From contig NC_058161.1 of NCBI RefSeq assembly GCF_020080835.1, positions 9,489,297 to 9,553,296 of the forward strand: a stretch of DNA of 64,000 bases. The letters run 5' to 3'. The stretch's first letter is position 1; each line of letters opens with the position of its first letter. The stretch comes from Cotesia glomerata (taxonomy: Eukaryota > Arthropoda > Insecta > Hymenoptera > Braconidae). A program made the translations under genes and the position numbers. The notes under the pieces were generated by a model. That model saw only the letters and a list, made by a program, of their open reading frames with translations. It searched no databases and was not told the origin of the DNA. Of this stretch, positions 59,432-64,000 are shown piece by piece.

Positions 59432-60670
59432 ATGGATAATCCTAACATTTCTATAGAACAAAAGAGAATATTAATCACCACTAAAATTACCAAAGTGTTA
59501 AATGAGTTGACGGTCGGGAATATTACTGATGCTGATGCATCCTTACGCCTTGTTAAAATAAAAGAACTATTTGAACAATATGACATGATCATTGACGAAC
59601 TTGAAATGACTGAACCAGAGAATGATGAAGTAAATCTAGCAGAGGAAGTAAGGACACTTTATTACAAACTTGTCGGACAAGTAAAAACTTCAAATCAAAC
59701 TATTAATAATTCACAAAATGATAATTCTAAAGGAAACAATTCAGGCGGTAATAATTCAACATTTGAAACACAACGTTTAGCAAAACTTCCAACTATTGAT
59801 TTACCTAAATTCGACGGAAACTTAGAGAATTGGCTATCTTTCAAAAACACATTTAAAACACTTATTGATACACGTAATGATCTTGATGATCTAAACAAAA
59901 TTTTATCCCTCCGCGGATGTTTAACTGGCTCAGCAGCTAACAAGCTAGCGCTTTTTGATGCGAGTGCAGAAAATTATACTAAAGCTTGGGATTTTTTAAC
60001 TAAAACATATCAGAAGAAAAGAGCATTAATTTTTAAACATTATGACTCGATACTTAATCTCAATACAATTTCAATCCCAACAACAGATAATTTAAACAAG
60101 TTGATAGATGATGCTCGGCAACATATAAATAATTTACAGTCACTTCAAATTAATATTACCGAATCCTTACTTGTACGAATATTAGAAAATAAATTACCAT
60201 CAGAAATTAAAAACAAATGGCAAGAAACGTTCACTGACAACGACACTCTTCCAACATTCGAATCATTTTGTGAATTTGTCTCAAACTTTGCCTTCAGACT
60301 TAGTACACACAAACCCGATAAACATCGCGATTCCGATCATTCCTCTAAACGAAGACGTAATGAACACTCGAATAATAATTTGAAGAAACAAAAAACTGAC
60401 ACGCCAGTTCGAGCTTTAGTGACAACCGCCTCTTCTGCCTGCCCATGTTGCAAACACTTACATCCGCTCTATAAATGTTACACATTCAATGCATTAACTG
60501 TAGGAGAACGCATAAAATTTGTAAAATCTAGTAAACTCTGTAATAATTGTCTTCGCGTACACAAAGGAACTTGCACTTCTAGCAGATGTCGAGTCTGTAA
60601 GAAATTCCATCATACTACATTGCACATTAATCAAAATGTAACTCAACAAACAAATAATGCTAATGTATAA
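59432..60670 (+). CDS. BEL/Pao Gag protein
   Basis: 412 aa. A coiled-coil N-terminus precedes an Asn/Ser-rich linker (about 90-110). The capsid-like DUF1759-type region follows (LPTIDLPKFDGNLENWLSF; LRGCLTGSAANKLALF). The C-terminal cysteine/histidine knuckles are typical of BEL Gag: CPCCKHLHPLYKC, CNNCLRVHKGTC and CRVCKKFHHTTLH (about 335-405). The frame is uninterrupted until TAA at 60668, after which the same frame continues into the protease. This stop is therefore a premature one within a once-continuous Gag-Pol, or a suppressible one. Confidence 0.9.
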   Translation: MDNPNISIEQKRILITTKITKVLNELTVGNITDADASLRLVKIKELFEQYDMIIDELEMTEPENDEVNLAEEVRTLYYKLVGQVKTSNQTINNSQNDNSKGNNSGGNNSTFETQRLAKLPTIDLPKFDGNLENWLSFKNTFKTLIDTRNDLDDLNKILSLRGCLTGSAANKLALFDASAENYTKAWDFLTKTYQKKRALIFKHYDSILNLNTISIPTTDNLNKLIDDARQHINNLQSLQINITESLLVRILENKLPSEIKNKWQETFTDNDTLPTFESFCEFVSNFAFRLSTHKPDKHRDSDHSSKRRRNEHSNNNLKKQKTDTPVRALVTTASSACPCCKHLHPLYKCYTFNALTVGERIKFVKSSKLCNNCLRVHKGTCTSSRCRVCKKFHHTTLHINQNVTQQTNNANV

Positions 60671-62420
60671 AAAAATAATTCTGCTAAAATCGAATCACCC
60701 GCTACTGTAACAACTGATAAGAGATCTACAGCCTGACTAGTCGTACATAATTATACAACCATACTTAGAACACCGCGTTTTCAATTGATGATGAGTGCTC
60801 TCATCCAGATGCGTGACTCGACAGGTAAATTCATACAAGCTCGCGCTTTACTTGATACCTGTGCAACAGCTAATTTTATTACTGAAAATTTGACTAATAA
60901 ATTAAAACTTCCTATGCAAAATTGTTCTATTCCAATCGGGGCTGTTAATGGAATGCAAACCCTTTCAAAACATGTCGTACAAATAAATTGTAAATCTTTA
61001 AACGATAAATTTCAAAAAATATTGTCATTTTTAACCGTTGATGAAATTGCAGAATTAAGTCCGAATGAAATGTTTCTACGTAATAAAATATGCATACTTA
61101 AAAACATAATACTCGCTGATCCACAATTTCACATACCAAGACCTGTAGATGTCCTTATCGGTTCAGGTACCACACTTTCTCTTCTATCTGTCGGACAGAT
61201 TAATTGCTCACAAAATGATTGTGATTTAATACTACAAAAAACGCAACTGGGATGGGTCGTAGCGGATGGAGTCAATAATGATAAAGATGTATTTCCTGTA
61301 ACTTGTCAATTAACTGATCTATCGAGTTAATTAACCAAATTTTGGAATATTGAAGACGTAGGTTCTAATGATTCTCGATCCTTTGATGATTCTACGTGTG
61401 AGACCTATTATCAAAATACCACTACTCGCGATACAGACGGTAGATATGTAGTAAAATTACCCTTTCGCGTAGACGATGTCGATTTCGGGAGTTCTAAACA
61501 ACTAGCTTATAAAAGATTTCTATCCTTACAGAGGAGATTAAATTCAGATTCCTCATTAAAATCTGAATACACTAAAGTCATGAACGAATACATCGATCTT
61601 GGCCACATGGTACACGTACCGGATGATAGTGGACCTGGGTATTATATGCCCCATCATCCGATAATTAAAACATCTAGTACTACCACCAAGGTACGCGTTG
61701 TATTTGATGCTTCAGCTAAAACCGATAAAGGTATCTCATTGAATGAACTTCTACTAACTGGGCCTACTATACAGGACAATCTCTTCACTATTCTTTTGCG
61801 TTTTCGCACCTTTGTTTATACTATGACTTCTGACATCGCTCAAATGTATCGACAAATCTGTATACATCCGGATCATCACAAATTTCAACGAATTCTTTAC
61901 TATCATAATAACAATATTAGCACCTTTGAACTTAAACGAGTTACGTTCGGGGTTTCTGCAGCCCCATTTTTAGCTATACGCACCGTAAATCAACTTGCTG
62001 ATGACGAATCTCATAATTTTCCTGTAGCTTCAAAAATATTAAAACGAGATCTTTATGTCGATAATTTATTAACTGGATCTAATTCTTTGACTGAAATTTT
62101 AAAATTGCGTGATGAAATCATTCAACTGGTGCGAAAGGGTGGATTTGAACTCAGACAATGGGCTTCAAATCATCGACACGCACTGGATAATTTCGATCAA
62201 AGAACTTTAGATTTAGATTGTGCTATCAATGATGATCCGATTTCTAAAACTTTAGGCATTGCATGGAATTCTCTAACGGACGAATTTATTTACACAGTCA
62301 AACCAATTGATTCATCGCGAAAAATAACTAAGCGAACTATCTTATCTGATATTGCAAAAATTTTCGACCCTATCGGAATTCTGGGTCCTATAGTATTAGC
62401 TGAAAAAACTACACCGGCAC
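60671..62420 (+). pseudogene. BEL/Pao Pol (protease, reverse transcriptase), decayed
   Basis: In the same frame as gag, a retropepsin region (60785-61330) reads LLDTCATANFI where the active site is normally DTG. Reverse transcriptase follows from about 61420 with VRVVFDASAKT, LTSDIAQMY-like (TMTSDIAQMYRQI), FELKRVTFGVSAAPF and YVDN in place of the catalytic YVDD. Next come KITKRTILSDIAKIFDPIG and LGPIV, the usual BEL end of RT. Stops at 60734 and 61328 break it, and it ends at the junction with another repeat. The two active-site changes and the stops suggest it is inactive. Confidence 0.85.
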
Positions 62421-63290
62421 ACAAAAAAAAGTTGTCTGTACTTGGGACGCGCCACATATATTCCCATGTAATTTGACCCGCTGAACCCGAATTTGAGGTC
62501 CGTTTGGCCCCTACACCCTAGATTTTGAGAAACTGTAAAACCGAAAAAACGGGAAAATTGGGGGTTTTGGTGATTGAAAAATTTTTTTAGATTCTAACTA
62601 TGCATGATTTTCATGTATTTCGATCTGCTTTATACTTATCTGAAGTGTACTCAGACCAGCAGCCATTAAAAGTCTAAGTAAATCCCGAAAAACCCATGAA
62701 AATTGCGAAAAAACAAAAATTCCCAATATTGTGATAAAAAATGTATTGAGCTAAATATATGATGATTTTCATGTAGGTTTATCGACGACATATAAATCTC
62801 CAACTTTTATAACTCAGACGTCTCGAAAACATCAAACAAATGTGCAAAAAAACCAGAAAATTGGCAAAAAATCAAGTGTAATATCATAAAAATCGAGTTA
62901 TTATTCAAAATAAATAAAAAAAATCATATCATTCGATCTGTGGTGCATAAAAAAAAAGTATTTCGTCTTAAGACTTAAAAAAAATTAATTTTTTCGGAAA
63001 ATATCATCAAAACCCTTTGGATTTGAATTTTAATTCGTTCTCCGCTTATATCTCACCCTTTTATCTTCAAACGTCCTGCATAAAGGGTTTCTCTTTCGTT
63101 TCCTCTCTTCTTCGGGTAAATCTCTCTTCCGAGTCCAACAATGATCTACCATCATATTGACATCCACTCATGTTTTGATGGAATGTTTCTTCTCTTTCTT
63201 CACTGAAATTACCAAGATTTTCAGGAAAGTGTGAAAGATGAGATTGTAAATAGTGCAATTTTGTATTCACATTCCCTAAAAAATTTCGAG
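62421..63290 (+). repeat. Non-coding upstream part of a second repeat-family gene
   Basis: At about 62420 the BEL similarity is replaced by sequence starting gtctgtacttgggacgcgcc and ending with AT-rich DNA. It is directly followed by the frameshifted repeat-family gene, so it may be that element's 5' region. No coding frame is supported on either strand. The minus frame at 63067-63444 is Ser-rich and mirrors the acidic plus frame. Confidence 0.4.
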
Positions 63291-64000
63291 ATACTTCCTT
63301 AAAACTTCCCCAAGCTGCTCTCTCAATCGAAGAACCTGCAGCTCCTGAACCAGTGAATGAACATGAAGAGATGGAAGTTGAAGATAACTTTGAAGAAATC
63401 GATCCTGAACCCGAAGAGATCCATTCTGAGGATGAAGAATACATCCCGAGTGGTGTTCCTAGAAGTAAAGACCCTGAAGTCTTCGATCAACTTGAATTGA
63501 ATGACCTTGTACGAGACTTAGGACTATCTAAGGTAAAAGCTGAACATTTAGCCTCAGCTTTAAGGAAAAATTTATTAGCTAAAAATACAACAGCTTATTT
63601 TTATCGTGATAGGGAAAAGAGTTCCGGAAGTATTTTACAAAAGACAGCGAAAATTCATTTGTGTACTGTTCAGATGTAAAAGGACTGATCGATGAGTTGA
63701 AGCCAAACACTTACAAAGACGAAGAATGGAGGCTTTTATTGACTCCTCTAGGCGAAGTCTTAAAGCTGTGCTTCTTCATAATGGAAACTTATTGGCACCG
63801 ATTCCAGTAGCTCATTCGACTAAACTAAAGGAGACTTATGACAATTTACAGGTTGTATTAGATAAAATAAACTATTCAGAACATCAATGGAAGGTTTGTG
63901 GTGATCTGAAAATTGCAACAATATTGCTAGGCCAACAATCAGGGGTTCACAAAGTACCCCTGCTTCTTATGTTTGTGGGATAGCCGAGACCGAAAGAATC
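63291..64000 (+). pseudogene. Fragment of a repetitive arthropod gene of unknown function, three frameshifts
   Basis: Coding-like sequence runs to the window end but changes frame three times: near 63620 (in gggaaaagagtt), near 63735 (in ggcttttattgac) and at the GGGG run near 63944. An acidic N-terminus (EEIDPEPEEIHSEDEEYI) precedes the recognisable blocks FDQLELNDLVRDLGLSK, ELKPNTYKDEEWRL, FIDSSRRSLKAVLLHNGN, CGDLKIATILLGQQSG and a Cys-containing PCFLCLWDSRDR. I have the impression of seeing similar multi-copy proteins in several arthropod genomes, annotated as uncharacterised. A transposon origin is likely but not shown here. Each break could be a decay mutation or an assembly error. Confidence 0.6.

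Larger units (their letters stand above)
57916..62420 (+). mobile_element. BEL/Pao LTR retrotransposon, 3'-truncated and decayed
   Basis: 5' LTR, primer-binding site, gag and the start of pol are present in order. Gag, protease and reverse transcriptase all lie in one reading frame, interrupted by stops at 60668 (TAA), 60734 (TGA) and 61328 (TAA). Similarity to BEL ends near 62400-62420, where an unrelated repeat begins. RNase H, integrase and a 3' LTR are not seen in the window. The element is therefore non-autonomous. Confidence 0.85.

Noticed and set aside
63067..63444. Minus-strand Ser-rich frame
   Set aside because: Mirror of the acidic N-terminus of the plus-strand repeat-family gene.
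1..64000. CRISPR arrays, bacterial operons, riboswitches
   Set aside because: None seen; spliced genes show the DNA is eukaryotic nuclear.

Overview
The window looks like a nuclear contig from an insect, most probably a parasitoid wasp (Hymenoptera; Braconidae is plausible). The evidence is AT-rich, intron-rich DNA with short animal-type genes, many small terminal-inverted-repeat elements, a BEL/Pao retrotransposon, and an intronless ankyrin gene with a PRANC-like C-terminus, a combination known from parasitoid wasps. All exon models below were read by eye from reading frames and GT/AG sites. For most genes the summed exons divide by three and end at a stop.

Layout. 1-32: possible first codons of a gene running off the left edge (-). 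914-2869: TIMM44 (-). 3562-4206: piggyBac-type MITE. 4972-6266: PAK1IP1 (+). 6493-14139: neprilysin-type M13 endopeptidase (-), with a composite transposon in one intron. 16909-19455: membrane dipeptidase homologue that lacks a zinc ligand (-), divergent from an unrecognised acidic nuclear-type protein at 20247-22044 (+). 24060-27351: ITPRID/KRAP family protein (-). 27.9-31.3 kb: repeat cluster with hairpin MITEs. 31315-32938: TSR3 (+). 33350-39408: ZnT zinc transporter (-) with four candidate alternative first exons. 40090-45568: UGGT (-). 46214-47743: ankyrin-PRANC gene (-). 48193-50970: nested long inverted-repeat element with a tRNA-like segment. 51630-52466: TMEM145-like N-terminus (+), cut by a 100-N gap that also cuts ACTR10 (52567-53745, -). 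54037-55418: INTS15 (+), tail-to-tail with RRP7A (55510-57081, -). 57916-about 62420: BEL/Pao element with 5' LTR, gag and broken pol. 62.4-64.0 kb: a second repeat-family gene broken by frameshifts.

The host genes are mostly housekeeping: mitochondrial import (TIMM44), ribosome biogenesis (PAK1IP1, TSR3, RRP7A), ER glycoprotein quality control (UGGT), transcript processing (INTS15), dynein/dynactin (ACTR10), zinc handling (ZnT) and cell-surface peptidases. They show no operon logic. The accessory interest lies in the PRANC gene, the substituted dipeptidase, the alternative starts of ZnT and the layered small transposons.
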